This document shows positions 1 through 14,485 of a DNA stretch of 64,000 nt, piece after piece. The stretch is from NCBI GenBank assembly GCA_051294375.1, contig CM119267.1:2635230-2699229 (forward strand), in the 5' to 3' direction. How positions within the stretch are numbered: position 1 is the first letter of the stretch; each line of letters opens with the position of its first letter. The notes beneath the pieces are model-generated. The model did no database searches and had not been told where the DNA came from. It worked only from the letters and a program-made list of their open reading frames with translations. Position numbers and translations under genes: made by a program. This stretch comes from Paraspadella gotoi (Eukaryota; Chaetognatha).

Positions 1-38
1 AAAAGCCAGTAGTATCATTTCAAACTTGGAACTCAAAC

Positions 39-581
39 CTGTAACACTCCTCGATCGGATAAACGGTTAAGTCCAGCCTGGTGAAGTTATCCTTGATCGT
101 ATCGAGAGCCGCCATCGCCGCCCTCACGTCGTCCAGGTTGTCGATGGGATTGCTGAGTTTGGCCACGTATTCTTCGCTGAAATCTATGATCTCCTTCAGC
201 TTCTTGAAGTATATGTCGTGGATGTGGGAGCAGTAGACGTGCTTCCACTGCTTCAACTCCACCTCGACGGCCTCGACGAATCTCTCCGTGGAGAGGAGAA
301 GGGGTCCGAAGGGAATCCCCTTGGGCAACTTCTGCACCTCGTTCAGTGTCGTGTCGAACTTGTGAATGTGGTTCTGCCATTCGGACAAGGAGGGATTCTT
401 GGCGGCCAAGTCGTTGAGTTCCTTGTTCTTGTCCAGATCCCAGACGAAGCGATATCGGTAGAACTGATCCAAGACGAACTCTAATTTCGGTTTGAGATTG
501 AGAATGGCACCGTGGAGATAAGCGCTAGACTTGGTCACGTCCTTGTGGTTGGAAATGTACTTCTTCAAGTTGTTGATAGTT
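39..581 (-). CDS. Dynein heavy chain exon (last one in window)
   Basis: This exon is entered in phase 2 after CCCCCAG (acceptor at 582-588), and its donor GTTTGAG is at 38-32. It reads TINNLKKYISNHKDVTKSS, then IPFGPLLLSTERFVEAVEVE, KKLKEIIDFSEEYVAKLSNP and LDDVRAAMAALDTIKDN, ending PIEECYR. This stretch matches DNAH8 closely from the NNPSLTE region to the LDDVRFAMEAL block. Upstream of the acceptor the intron is a purine-rich GAAAG-type repeat on the plus strand (about 590-960). Confidence 0.9.
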
Positions 582-3500
582 CTGGGGGAAAAAAAAAGTG
601 GAAAGACAATTAGAAGAGGAAAGACAAAGAGAAAGGGGAGAAAGACAAAGCAAAAGAGGAAAAACGGAAAGAAGGGGAAATACAAAAAGAAGAGGAAAGA
701 CAAAGAGAAAGGGGAAAAGACAAAGAGAAAGGGGGGAAAGACAAAGCAAAAGAGGAAAAGCGGGAAGCAGGGGAAATACAAAAAGAAGAGGAAAGACAAA
801 GAGAAAGGGGGAAAGACAGACTCAAGGGGGAAAGATGGACAAAAGGGGAAAGGACAAAGAGAAGAGAGGACAACAGGCATAAGACAAGAGAAGAGGGGGA
901 AAGACAAAGAGGAGAAGGGTGGTAAAAACAAACACACGAGGGGGAAGACAAAGCGAAAGGGCTAAATTGTCTAATTGTCAATTGTCGTTTTCTAATTGTC
1001 AATTGTCGTTTTCTAATTGTCAAATGTCGTTTTCTAATTGTCAATTGTCATTTGTCGTTTTCTAATTGTCAATTGTCAATTGTCGTTTTCTAATTGTCAA
1101 TTGTCTAATTGTCAACTGTCGTTTTCTAATTGTCGTTTTCTAATTGTCAATTGTCANNNNNNNNNNNNNNNNNNNNNNNNNGAAAGAGGGGGGAGTCAAT
1201 AGATTGACCTCAGGATTCGAAAAACTGACAAATCTGACAAGTTAGAAAAAAAACGGAGCTAATTAGAAAACGCTACGACAGCTGAGACAATTAGAACAAT
1301 TGACAATTTAGAAAAAACGACAATTGACAATTAGAAAACGGACAAATGAACAATTCGACAATTAGAAAACGGACAATTAGTAACGCTAGAACAGTTGACA
1401 AATATAGCACAAATTGACAAATTAGTAAAAACGACAAATTGACAATTGACAATTAAGAAAGCGCGACAATATAGAAAACGACAGTTGACGTAATTAGGAA
1501 CACATCGAAGACAAATTAGAAAACGCAATTGACAAATGTGAGACAATATTGAAACACGCGACAACATGACAATTTCGACAAATGATTAAAAACGACAATT
1601 AGAAAACCGAACGTATTTGACCGAATAGCAATTGACAATTAAAAAAAAAGAATACTCGACAATTGAACATATTAGAAAACGACTAAAGTGACAGAATTGA
1701 CAACAATTAGAAAAAACGACAATTACAATCACTGACAGTTGGACATATTATAGGACAATTGAAACAGCAGATTAGAACGACATTGACAATTGACAATTAG
1801 ATAAAACGCAAATGGAACATCATGACAATGTAGGAAAAACGAATGGATTTCGACATTGATTATTTACTTAATATTAGAAGCGACAATTGACAAATTTAGA
1901 TAAACGCACACAAATCTGCACAGGTAATTAGAACAAAATTTAGGCGCCCTTTCGGCTTTGCTTCTCTCCGCTTCTCAGTTGTGTTTGTTTTTTTTTTTTT
2001 AAACCTCTTATTACGCCCAAACGTCGATCCCTATCATCCTTCTTGGTCTTGTACTTCCACCCCTCCTCCCTGCTCCTGGAACTACTGTATCTTACTCCGT
2101 ACCGATTTGTCTTGAATGCCTGTTGTCATTCTTCAGATGAAGTCTGAGGGTAGCGATACTCTTCTTCGCCTGCGTTCGCGCTTCTTCGCTGCCTCTCGTC
2201 TCCCCCCCCCTTCGCCTCACTTGGGTTCGATCTCTTCGATATCGTCGATCCACTCGTCCTCTCGAAAGACGTTGAACTTGTCGTCGATGTGATGTCGATT
2301 GATTTTCGTCTTCGCCTGACCCCAAGTGGCCACGCCCTCTGAGACGTTGACGATGGCGTAGACGACGTTGTCGATCGCGGCTTGGATAGCCTTTCGATCG
2401 TATGGGGGGGAGGGAGAGCAGTGAAAATTTAAGGCGAATCGTCATCAAAATTGCGACGAATGTGTATCGATTAAAATATCGATTAAAAGTCGAGGACGAG
2501 CGAAGAGCGATTGTTTATCAATATTTTTTTTTTGGGGGGGGGGAATTCATTGAGGTTTAATGGATTGCTGCAATGCATTAATAAGTGATAATAAAGAAAA
2601 AACAAGAACGGTCGTTCCATTCCCAAGTTTCGCCGCGTCGGTGCGACATGAACTGTGTATCTTTTTACGATTTTTTGTACAAAATAAAAGGAAGTAGTAA
2701 CTTGGATTCGAGTCTGCGAAATATAACAAAAGAGCAACCAAATTTAAACCGCATTTTAAACTAAATTGTTAAAGTATTACGCGAGTTATGAGCATTTTTT
2801 AACGTTAGCGGGACAGACCAACGAATAAACAGACCAATCAGTGGAGAAGACGGTCATGGACAAATGGAGCACTTGGGTTCAATCGTACCTCGATTCCGAT
2901 CATCCAACAGGGTATCCTCCTACATACGTCAACCAGGTTCGCACTTTCCGGGACCGACTGCATTCACGAAGGCCGGCCGACCTCGGCGACCGGGCCTTTT
3001 CTTGACGGAGCTGGAAGTTTTACTGGACACTGTTGCCTCGGAGGGTCGCCTCATCAAGTTCAGCAGCAGCGCATTTCATCCGATTTTCCTTTTTCGGGAC
3101 GGAGAGCATACCCCATCGGGGCTCATTGGCCCACACACATTTGGGGGCAGAGTGGGGGATATCGATCGTCTTTCAATTGACTTCTGCCCAAATGCGCAGT
3201 CGAACCAACAGATCAATCCCCCTCATTAACCCGGTGAGTTCACAAGAGGGACAGGCATGGACCCGCAAGGTTTAAAACCGGCGAGCCGGAATCCCTGGGT
3301 CAAAATAAATTATGCAACCAAAAAAAAAAAAACCAACAAACAAAAAACACAACAAAAACAACCGTGAAATCTCTATGACGAACAACACCCCATGGAGACG
3401 CCTATTTTGCGTTATGAAATTTTATTTAGTTAGACGCTATGGACAAAAGAGCGCTCCTTTTGGGAATATTAAAGGGTATATATATTCAGGAAGATATGTT

Positions 3501-6234
3501 ATTTATTGGATATCTTTACCAGTGACTTGGGATTTCATTCTTCAAGATTTATAGATCTTTTTTTAAAACAGTAGAGAGCAACAGAAGAAAATTATAACAT
3601 TGTGAAACAGTTACTGGAATATTAACTTTTATTTCTACAAGGGCTGATCATTTATTATTAATTTGGGTTAGGGCTATTGGTAAATCATGGGTGCCATAAC
3701 TTTAAGAAATGATTTTTCAAAACAATAAAAATTAAGCACATCCTAACAACATCGTCTGATTATTTTAACACTACAAGGGAAGTACAAGTTAGTTCGTGCG
3801 TAAAACCAGAGGATCACACCCAGGATATGCTCTTATTTCATTTTTTGACTTATTCCACCCACGACAAGAGTATGACTCTTAAACCAAATATTATCTTCCA
3901 ATATGTTTTCTCTGATTTATTTTTTTTTTCTAAAATAAAAGCCTCTATTCCCCTCACTATAATTTACATTGATCTAAGGTTAAGCTTTAATAGTTCCAAA
4001 AAATTGGACCAGATTCCTCATTACATTTTGCATTCTTAAATCAAAAAATTTATCACTTACTTAGATCCTATGGTTGGCCCTTACACCACGAATTAATAAA
4101 CTCTAGTTCACTTTAAGATTCGTGGATTTGGAGAAAAAAGTTATCGAAATAGTTAATTACGGCATCACTCGGGAGGTAAATTCCTCAGCTCAACATCAGA
4201 GGAAATCGAAAGACCACACGAGGCAATTTAAAGAGACAATTACAACGAATGCATAATAAATGATAATTTTATTTGTTATTTTATTTTTAAATGAAAAGTA
4301 CTGTTTTGTTTTTTAGATCAATGATTTTTAACAGAATATTTTGTTTTTTACCATCCGAGGTTATATTAAAACGTTTAAATGATTTTTTTTTTGTAAATGT
4401 TCATGAAGTTACTATCTGAGTAGGGTATAGAATGGTTATTAAAAGAGTATCATATGGGAACTAAAAACACATTACAGGAGATAGTTTTAAATTCACTAGC
4501 TTTTAATGCAAATTAAACTTTATTATCAAAAGGATTTTTCTTGGATATTGTTATGTCAGCAATACGAGAGGGCAACGCATTAAGGGTCCTTAATATGTAA
4601 GAAATAAAGTCATCTATGCTGTAATCTTAACAGGAGACACATTGTAGAGAATTTTGGTTTGCAAAAAAAGAGTGGGCCTTCCGGGCAGCTAGAGTTTTTT
4701 TAGGAAGTAACTTGTGGTCCAAAACCTTATGGGGCAACAAACCTAGGACTGTGGCTCAAGTCTTTTAGGGGGCATGTTAAGGGACTCAATGTGACGCAGA
4801 GAGTATAACTCAGAGGACCGCGCGTCCAACTTGTGTAGGCTTTGTCCAAGACGGGGGGTAGGGGGGGGCCGCGGCTTTTTACGCGTGGTGGCGATTTTTG
4901 AAAGCAAATAAAAGGAAGTAGTGAACTTGGGATTCGGACGGTCTGGTTCGGGCGGGAAATAATAACAGAAAGAGCAAGTCGCAAATTTTAAACGCCGGGC
5001 ATTTTTAAACCTAAATTGGGTTAAAGGGTGATTAGCGGGGCAGCGAGGTTATGAAAACGATTTTGTAAACGTTAGCGTGAGGGGGACAGGACCATGCAGC
5101 ACGAAATAAACAGACCGTAAGGGCCGGGGGGAGACGAGAGGGTAAGAGACGAGCAAAAAAAAAAACGAAAAAAAACAAACAAACAACATTTCGGGGATAT
5201 CGAAACGGTGAAAAAAAAAAACCTTGAGCGGTGGGGATTCGTAATCGCACGGTCGGAGAATCTTAAAGGCAGGATTTTCGGCCTCCATTAACATAGAGTA
5301 CGAGCCTTTGAGGCAGGTAGGAGCGGGGTCGCCGCGCTTTGATCTCCTCCTCCACATCGACGGGGTTGCCCTTGACGAGCGGGCACGAGCAGCTTTGTTC
5401 ACGTATGAGGATGCGAGTCGTCTTCTTTCAGTCAAACGGTCGAGTGGAGTTCTTGAACGCATTGGTTTTTCTGTATGTTGCTTTTGTGCGTGCGTTGGAA
5501 CCGGCCGTGAATGAAGAAGAACTCCTCATATTTCTTGTATCGCGTGTGTCCGCCCATCGCGGGGTTACATTCCTTGTTCCTGGCAGTTCGACTTTGGGAG
5601 GGGGGGGTAAAGTGAATAACAAAAACTGATAATAAAATACATATAACTAAAACGAGTTTTGGTTATTTTGGTGATTATTTTGGTGTGATTGGTGTAATTA
5701 TTTTTCTACACTTTGAACACTGCATTCGGGCCGGAGTGGGGCGCTTGGGGGGTATTTTTTTTGTTTGGAAGGAGCGCCGCTCCCTCCTCGGGGGCGCTAC
5801 ATCGTTAGTCCCGGGGCCCCCGCATATCAGGTTTTTCTTTTGGCGGGGAGGACGACCTGAACGGAAGCGCGCAGCACGGGTGGCATTTGGCGGCGGGGCG
5901 AGTGAGGTGGCGAAAAGGCGGTCGGCCATTCCGTCATTCTCCGGCTCGCCTCTCGTTGACGGTCGGCTTAAAGTGTTCACGACGACGGTGGTTGGGTGAA
6001 AATTTGGTCCGTTTCGAGCGGACGGGGAACACAGTGGTGGGGGCTGGGTGGACTGAACAGGGCATCAATCGGTCGGCAAGAAGCAGTCACCTAACCGGGC
6101 GGCCCGGTTCTCCATCATGCAACTCATCGTGTTGGAATGTCACGGGCTTTTGTTCACTATGGGCCCTAAATGCGGATTTAACTCTTTAATAAAATTAATT
6201 TAAAAATATAAAGGAATTATTATTATTATATATG

Positions 6235-6266
<32 letters not shown>

Positions 6267-8282
6267 GTTTTTAANNNNNNNNNNNNNNNNNNNNNNNNNC
6301 TCACCGGTAGACAAAAAAACAAAATAACGAAAAAAAAAAACTAAAACAAACTAAATTTCGATATCGAAACGTTGTGATAAAAAAAAAACTTTGAGACGTA
6401 GAGGACTTCGTATTCCACGTCGTGATACATTTAGGCAGTATGTCGTCCTCCATAATAAATCTGACGTCTGAGCTCTAGAGCGTCGCCGTCGCTTTTGATC
6501 TCCTCCACATCGACGGTGATAGTTGCCGATCTTACGGTGCACCGAGCATCTTGTCGTGTTTGGACGGATGCTATCTCTTTCCTTCAGCAACTTTCTGAGG
6601 TGATGTTCTTGACGCACTTTGGTCGATGGCTGCGTTGTCGATCATCGCGTGAAATGAAGAAGGCACTCCCTTTCATCTGTTCGCGTCCCATCGCGTTACT
6701 CCCTTTAGCCTGCCAATTCGATTTGGAGGGGGGCGGTAAATGAAAAAACAAAAACAAAAAACAAAACAAAACAATTCTACTAACCTGCATTCGCGCCTTT
6801 CCTTCCTCGGGAATTCATCGTTCCCCTGCGAGTGTGAACGCCGGGCATCGGCGCGGCGTTATAAATTAGGCGTGGCCATTCGTCCTCGCTTTGGAGTGCT
6901 TCACAGTTTTTAAGTTCCTGGTGATGTCCGTTTGTGTAATATTAATATATCATCACGGTCGCCAGAAGCATCACCACTCCGTTCTCCATCATGCAACTCA
7001 TCGTGTTGGAATGTCACGGCTTTTTGTTCACTAGTGGGCCTCTAAATGCGGATTTAACTTTTAATTAAAATTAATTTAAAAAATGATAAACATTAATTAT
7101 AGATTATTATTTATTATTATTATTATTATAATATTATATTATTTATATATATATTATACATCCATTCCTATGATGACTCATACCATTTGTTCACAACTCT
7201 CCCTTTGGCGAAAAATGACGAAGTAATGGCTGTAAGTGAATGGTCTGATGAGCGTAGAGTCCAACGTTGCCTCCATACACGCTCGTCGATCTTCTCTTTG
7301 AAGAGTCTCACTCTCACGGATGAACGATTGATCGCATCTTCTTTTAAATATTATTATTATTATTATTATTATTATTATCATCATCATTCTACTGACCTGA
7401 TTCCTCTTGATGAACTCATCCTTTGTCCACAACTCTCCCTTTGGCGGGAAAATGACGAGTATGGTGTAAGTGATGGTCTTGATGGGGTGAGTCACGTTGG
7501 CCTCCATCAGCTCGTCGATCTTCTCTTGAAGAGTCTTCACTCTCACGGTGACGGATTGCAAGTTTTCCAGATAGCGGGCTTTGTTCACCGATCCCCAACG
7601 GAGGTAAGTGTAGCCTTTAAAAGGGGGGAAAAAATGAAACTTTGTTTGAGTAAAAAAAAAAAAGAAGAAAATTAAGTTATGATTCTAAAGTAAAGCGCAG
7701 GATGAAGTGACCAAAAGGAGAGATGGTCGCAATTCTGTAAGTGTGGATAGCACCCCCACACTTAGTGCGCCCAGTGGGTCTGGAAAATCTTTCCGTCAGT
7801 TGCTTCGTTTTCCCAATCTTCGGATCCGGCGGGATAATCGAATTGGTTTTTTGCATTGTCTAGTTTTTTATTAACTCAAGGAATTGTCCGGTTTTAATTT
7901 TTTTCGATTTCGATAGAAGTCTCATATGACGTGTCAACAACAACGTGTCAACCGTGTCAACGAGTTGAGTTTGGATGCCCATTCATCTACCCATTCGCAG
8001 ATGCAAAACCGAGTCACGACACCTGGCGCGATGGTGGCGTCCATCTCGTCAATGTTAGACTTGAGCATGTCGCGGAACTGAGGCGAGAAATGCTTGCGAA
8101 CGGCGTAGAAAGCGTCGACGGCCTCCTGGAGAATCTTGGCGAAGTCGAAGAGCGATCCTTCCCTCAAGCAGATGTGGGAGACGACGAGCGGAATCTCGAG
8201 TCCAAGTCCGCGCATTGTTTTGCGACTCTCGGCTCATGTCATTGTACTACCTTTTATGAGAGCAAGAAGAGAGCGGGAGACG

Positions 8283-8313
<31 letters not shown>

Positions 8314-11300
8314 TGAGAGAGGAGGGAGAGAGAGAGAGGAGAGAGAGAGAGGGGACGGACGGAGAGAGAGGAGAGAGAGAGAGACGAGAGAGACTGAGAG
8401 AGCTGGAGATGGAGAGAGAGAGAGAGAGAGCAAATGAAAGGAGAGCACAAAAAAATACGAGATCGAAAAGACGAGAAAAGATGAGAGAGCCGACAAAGAG
8501 AGTAGAGTGAGAGTGAGAGAGAGAGAGAGAGCAAAAAAGAGAGCGAGAACGAAAGAGAGAAAAAGAGAAAGAAAGAGCGAAAAAGAGAGAGATATATATA
8601 CTATTCTTTTTAATCCCCCCTATTAATCGTTTCGTTTCGAAATTTCCAACCACCGATATCAATACAACGTAACATTATAAATGAAACTCTTTTCCCATTG
8701 TACCGCTAGTAACGAAAAACGTCCCTCCCTCACCGTGTTATCGAAATTAATGAGAGCCTCGTTCGTGTCCGGATCCCTGACCAGCAGAGGCGCCTTCAAG
8801 CCGCCCCGGATCTCCTCGATGTGAGTGCTCCAAGCCTCGTGGACGGCGACCTCGTATTCGATGAACATCTTGATGGTCAGATTATAATTGAGAAAAATGG
8901 GTTTGAATTCCGGGCGAAGTTCAGCGAGAGTCGGGAAAGACTCGAACGAATCTTCGTCCATCAAAACTGGCGTCGATGTATCCAGACGAGACGATCGCGA
9001 CGAGCCCGACGACGATTCGTCGCCTTCTCCGCCATCGCCGCCGCCGTCGCCGCCGCCATCGTCTCCGCCGCCGCCGTCGCCGCCCCCTTCCTCGTCGTCT
9101 TCGCCCTGATTGACGTTGATGTTGGCGTTGGCGTCGGCGATGCGTCTACGGCGCCCTCCGCCAAAATCGCCGCTGGAAAGATTCACGTCGTTGTTGTTGT
9201 TATCGTTAGTTTCGGAGTCGTCTTCGTCGTCGTCTTTGTCGTCGCCTCCGTCGGGCGCGGCGTCGCCGTCTCCGCCTTCCCCGTCCGCAGCCGCCGCAGC
9301 CGCCGCCGCTTCCGCCGCCGCCGCAGCCGCCGCCGCCTCCCTCTCCTCCATGGATTTCGTTCGCGGCTGATAGAAGATCCATTCCATTTTCAAGAACTCG
9401 TCGAAAGTCTCCTGCAGACGGCGTTGCAAAGACCGGGCCCACGAGACCGTGCCGGAAAAGGGAAGCTGCGTTCGAGCGATCGGAGGATCGTCCCGATTGT
9501 CTTCAAACATCCGACGAACGTAGTTGATCTCCTCGTCGAAGAGTTTGAACAATCCAAGGTAAGTGCCGGGTATGTCGATGCAGGGCAGATTGAGGTGAGA
9601 CCAGCGCTGGAGCAGCCGCATCATGCAAATGATGTTGGGCATCTGATCCATGTTCTTGTTGAAGAGAGTCTTGATGCTCTCCTCAAAGTCGCAGATTTGA
9701 TCGCGAAACTTTTCGAACTCGTCGTCGTAGGTCTTGTCGCGGTATTTCATCGTGTCGTGGGGGAGAGATCTGATCCAAGCGATGGACTTGTCAAATTTCC
9801 GCATCAGAGGTTCGACATTTTCGATGTTGCTTCGCCGCAAGATGGTGTAGCGACGCTCGAACGTCGCCGCTTCGATCAGCTTTTGCAGCCGCTCGCAAAA
9901 GGCGCGAAATTTCCCGAAGATGTACATTTCCGAGAATTCGAAGGGACGGTCTCCCGGGGTCTGCTCGGCCCGCTCCTTGGTCTCCCGAAAACGATACAGG
10001 TAGAGATCGAAAACCTCGACGCATTCTTGACACTTTTCCAGGATCTGGGTATTAAATTAAAAGAAGGTCAACACGAAACATAGCCGTAAAACACAAAACA
10101 TCAATAAATTAAGTCAGCGAACGAGCTCATTTGACTCTATTTTCCCAGAACATCCCATTTTATCTTAAATTCGTAATTAAGTTGATATTTTTAGTTAAAG
10201 ATTAGGTTAAAGGTTACTGATTAAGGTAAAGGGATTTATTTATAATTAGGGTTGAGCATTTGAGTTAAGGACTAGCATTTAGGGTTAAAGGTTAGGGTTA
10301 GAAATTAATAATATGGGTTTAGGGTTAGGGTTTATAATTAGGTTAAGGTTAAAGATTAAGGTTGGAGATTAGGCTTAAGAATTAGTTTATTAATTTAAGT
10401 ATTAAAATTAAATTTAAATATTTAATAAAAAAGTTTTACAATAATTTATTTTAAACAAAAAACGGACATGTTTTGGCTTTTGTTAAAAATAAATCGTTTA
10501 TGGCAACGTTAGAAAAGGTGACAAAATTTATGATAATATACATTTATTATAATGTAAAACATGAGAATAGTACATAATAATAAAATTTACTTCAAACCTT
10601 CTCACTTATTATATAAACACAACGAAAAAAGAAAAGATCATAATATAAATTTAAATATTAAAATTAAAATTAATTTTTGGCATAAATGGACAGAAATTGA
10701 GCACTCTCGGAAAAGAGAGCCGATGAGTTACAATCGCCACAATCGCACAGACAATTCCGTCCACCTCCTTCGCGCTCAACGTCCAGATGCTTTTCGTCCC
10801 ATTGGAGGTGAGGTAGTTCTTGAGGCTGTTGACGATCTGATTGGTGACTTTGATGAAGAGGGAAGTCATTCTCTCAGATGTGCTGAAGAATCGAGCAGTC
10901 GTGTTGATGGCCGCCAGTCGACGAATCAACGAAGGTATGCACGCCTGAGGTGAGAGATAAGGGCGTTATCATTTCTCATGACATATGGAAGAAGTTTACA
11001 ATTTCAAGACGACCTTTATTTGTTTGGGATCCGGACGATATAACGGTCTGACCAAGGATTCCAAGGAATAAAGAAATCTAAAAATAGAAGGAATATTGGG
11101 AACGCTTAAAATTAAAAGCAAAATATTGACAAAATAAAATGAAAAACATTAACAAGAACGGTAATTCGAAGTAATGCGCCGCAGTGACCGCCTTATCGCG
11201 TGTATTTCTCGTGACATTACATGATAACAATAAATTTCTTAGCCCATGTATTTATGATACGCACTGCATCGGAATTTCGTCTTTTATTCTTTATAGTTTT

Positions 11301-12596
11301 AGGATTTTTTGATGGCGGCGCTAGCAGTCCTTTAGATTTGAGGTTTTTTCCTGTCTTAAAAAATGGGCAACCAACTATATGCAAGTTATGAGCATTTTTA
11401 ACATAGTGTTGGACGAACCGACAGACCGACCGAAAAGTGACACATTGAGTTTCTTCACAAGTATTTTCCGGCGCAACTAAAAAACGTAATAAAACCCCAA
11501 AAAACAGAAAGCACGAATCTTTAAATTGCCTCGTGTTGTCTTTCGATTCGTTGACAGAATCCGTGATGCGTCGATCGATTTCCTTCCAACTAATAATAAA
11601 AATCGGGGAAGGAAGTAAGAAATTATTTTTTAAGCATTGGAATCTGTTTTGACATGAGTTAAAGACGTTAGTGAGGAGCTTTTATTAAAAAAAAAGAAAC
11701 AATGGGATAATGGGATCTGTTTTACACGAAGTAGGATTCTAATTTTAGTTAATATTACCAAATAACCCAAATAATAATTAAATGATAGAATAATTTATCG
11801 TAATATGGAAAAAAAAAACAATCTTGAAACGTCACATAAATTTCATAACCACTACGTCTCATGGTTTTCTTCATAGAAATTTCACGTTGTTTTTTGTTGT
11901 TGTTTTTTGTTGTTGTTTTTTTTTTTGGCCATAATTATGATCGGTTAAACCTCGCCATCTCGTCAATCACCGGTCGAGGATGATTTTCGACTTGGCGCAT
12001 TGCAGAATGACGATCGACACTCGACAAATGTGGGTCTTCGTGAAATCGATGATGCTGCTGAACTTGATGGAGGCGACCCTCCAGTACTCCAGCTCCGTCA
12101 AGGGTCCCGAGTCGCCCTTCTCCCGACGAATCATGTTGAAGTCGTTGATGATGGAATCGAGACGATTGACCCAATGCATGACCGTCTTCTCCACTGATGG
12201 AAGGATGTCAGGATTGCGGGCCGCAATCTGATTGGAAAACCAAACGAGAGAGAATGACTCGAGATTTTTAAATTACTTATTCTTTTCTCTCTTATTTTCC
12301 CCCTTTTTTTCTTCTTTTATTTCCCGCCATTTTTCCCTTTCTTGCTTTCCTTCCTTCCTTTCCTTCCTTTCTTTCGTTCCTTTACTTCCTTCTCTTCCTT
12401 TTCTTTCTTCCCTTCCTTCCTTCCTTCCCTTCCTTCCTTTCCTTCCTTCTTTTTCTTCCTTTTCTTCCTTTCTTCCTTCCTTTCCTTCCTTTCCTTCCTT
12501 TCCTTCCTTTCTTCCTTTCCTTCCCTTCCTTCCTTCCCTTCCTTCCCTACCTTTTTCTTCCTTCTTCCTTCCTTTCCTTCCCTCTTTCCTTCCTTC

Positions 12597-12657
<61 letters not shown>

Positions 12658-14427
12658 TTCCCTTCCTTCCTTCCTTCCTTCCTTCCTTTCCTTCCTTCCT
12701 TCTTTTTCTTCCTTTCTTCCTTCCTTTCCTTCCTTTCCTTCCTTCCTAACCTTCCTTCCCTTCCTTTTCTTCCTTCCTTCCTTCCTTTCCTTCCTTCCTT
12801 CCTTCCTTCCTTCCTTCCTTCCTTCCTTCCTTCCTTCCTTCCTTCCTTCCTTTTCCTTCCTTCATTCCCTTCCTTCCTTCTTTCCTTTCCTTCCTTTCTT
12901 CCTTCCTTCCTTTCTTCCTTCCTACTCCTTCCCTTCCTTCCCTTCCTTCCCTTCCTTCCCTTCCTTCCTTCATTCCCTTCGTTCCTTTATTCCCTTCCTT
13001 CCTTCCTTTCCTACCCTTTCTTCCTTCCTTCCCTTCCTTCCTTCCTTTCTTCCTTCCTACCCTTCCCTTCCTTCCCTTCCTTCCTTCCATTTATTCTTTA
13101 ATTCTTTTTTCCCTTCCCTTCCTTCCCTTCCTTCCTTCCATTTATTCTTTAATTCTTTTTTTTTTTTTTCGTCCTTCCTTTCATTTTCCCCAGAGACCAA
13201 GTCATGTACTTTTCACGCACCTGATACTCGGCCATGGTGCTGCAATTCATGAGATATTCCCCAACGTTGTCGACGGGTTCGCTCATGATTACGACGTTGT
13301 CCAAGGCACCGTGCATCGCCGTCAAATAATCGGCGAATCCAGAAAATTCGATCGAGTAATTGTCCCACTCCTCGACGCCACCTTCGAAAAAAAAAGGTGA
13401 AATTATGGTGGTATATTCACATCGCCTCACGTCCACCATCCTTCAGCCAAATCCAGTGGCTCAGAGGGGGAAACACACAATCCACAGTCCTAACGACTTC
13501 CCTCTGCGTTGGCAAAGCGAGACCGCCCTAGGGTAACCGCGCCAGTGACTGGAGGCGTCACTGAGGGTCGGAAGCCCCCAAAGCCAACAGTGAGATGCCC
13601 CATTCCAGTGGGCTTCACAGGCAATCCGGCTGTTGCCATAAAATAAAATTTATGAAATAATCGTGCGGATTCTTTCAAAAGCGCTTTGTTTGAGATTAAA
13701 TTCATAATAATAAGCAAACCAAAAAAAAAAAGAAATAATAATAAAAGCGAAACATTAAGCGGACCCGGTTTGTCCTTAAGGGCGCCCATGCAGGAATCCT
13801 TGGACGTTTTGATGTTTGCGATGACCCTCGTCTTGAGGTGATCGGCCACGGCGGGCAACATTCCTTCATAGACGGTCACGTCGAGAGAGTTGAAGACGAT
13901 CTCTCCGATGTTGTTCATGATGACGTTGTCCTTGTGGGTGCGTGTGAAGTAATACAACACTCCGGTGAGAGGCTCTTTGGTTCCGTCAGTAACGAAGAGG
14001 TATTTCTTGGCCGGAGCTGTCGTCTCCGCTTCAGCGACTTGAAAAGTGGATAAAAAAAAAAACTGAGTTGGATGAAGTCAAATGATTTCATTGCTCGAGA
14101 AGGCATTGAAATCTTGGCCACTGAGTCATCAGTTCGAATCGTTTAAACGTAATGGAAATTGCAAAGAAGTGAAACGAAAAACTTCGGTTTTTATACATGC
14201 CAATGTGAGAAGTGAAATGTGAGAAGTAAGACGTGAGAAGCCGATATTTCTACATTTTGTTTTTCATCAGGTTCAAAGGGCAAAAACGAAACGAGGGACG
14301 GACTGACTGACCCTGTTTTCGAGGTCCTTTTTGAATCGGAAGTCCTTGATTCGCATAAGACGTTCGACGATCGTCCATCTGTAACGGGATCAAAATAATC
14401 TCTCTCTCTCTCTCCTCTCTCCTCTCT

Positions 14428-14485
<58 letters not shown>

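Noticed and set aside
20-965. Plus- and minus-strand frames across 590-960
   Set aside because: GAAAG-type purine repeat in a dynein intron; only 39-581 on the minus strand is coding.
8821-10083. 420-codon plus-strand frame opposite the large dynein exon
   Set aside because: It is an antisense shadow produced by GC-rich third positions; the minus frame carries the conserved dynein sequence and splice sites.
10250-10420. True chromosome end or interstitial telomere
   Set aside because: The TTAGGG-like words are irregular and recur in both orientations with a fixed end block, which suits a dispersed repeat rather than telomeric DNA.
12232-13101. 289-codon Phe/Leu/Pro/Ser frame
   Set aside because: Translation of the TTCC array; no coding signal apart from the repeat.
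14312-14378. Reading WTIVERLMRIKDFRF on the minus strand
   Set aside because: It looked protein-like, but the phase-0 reading MDDRRTSYANQG joins both neighbours correctly and leaves in phase 1 as the next exon needs.
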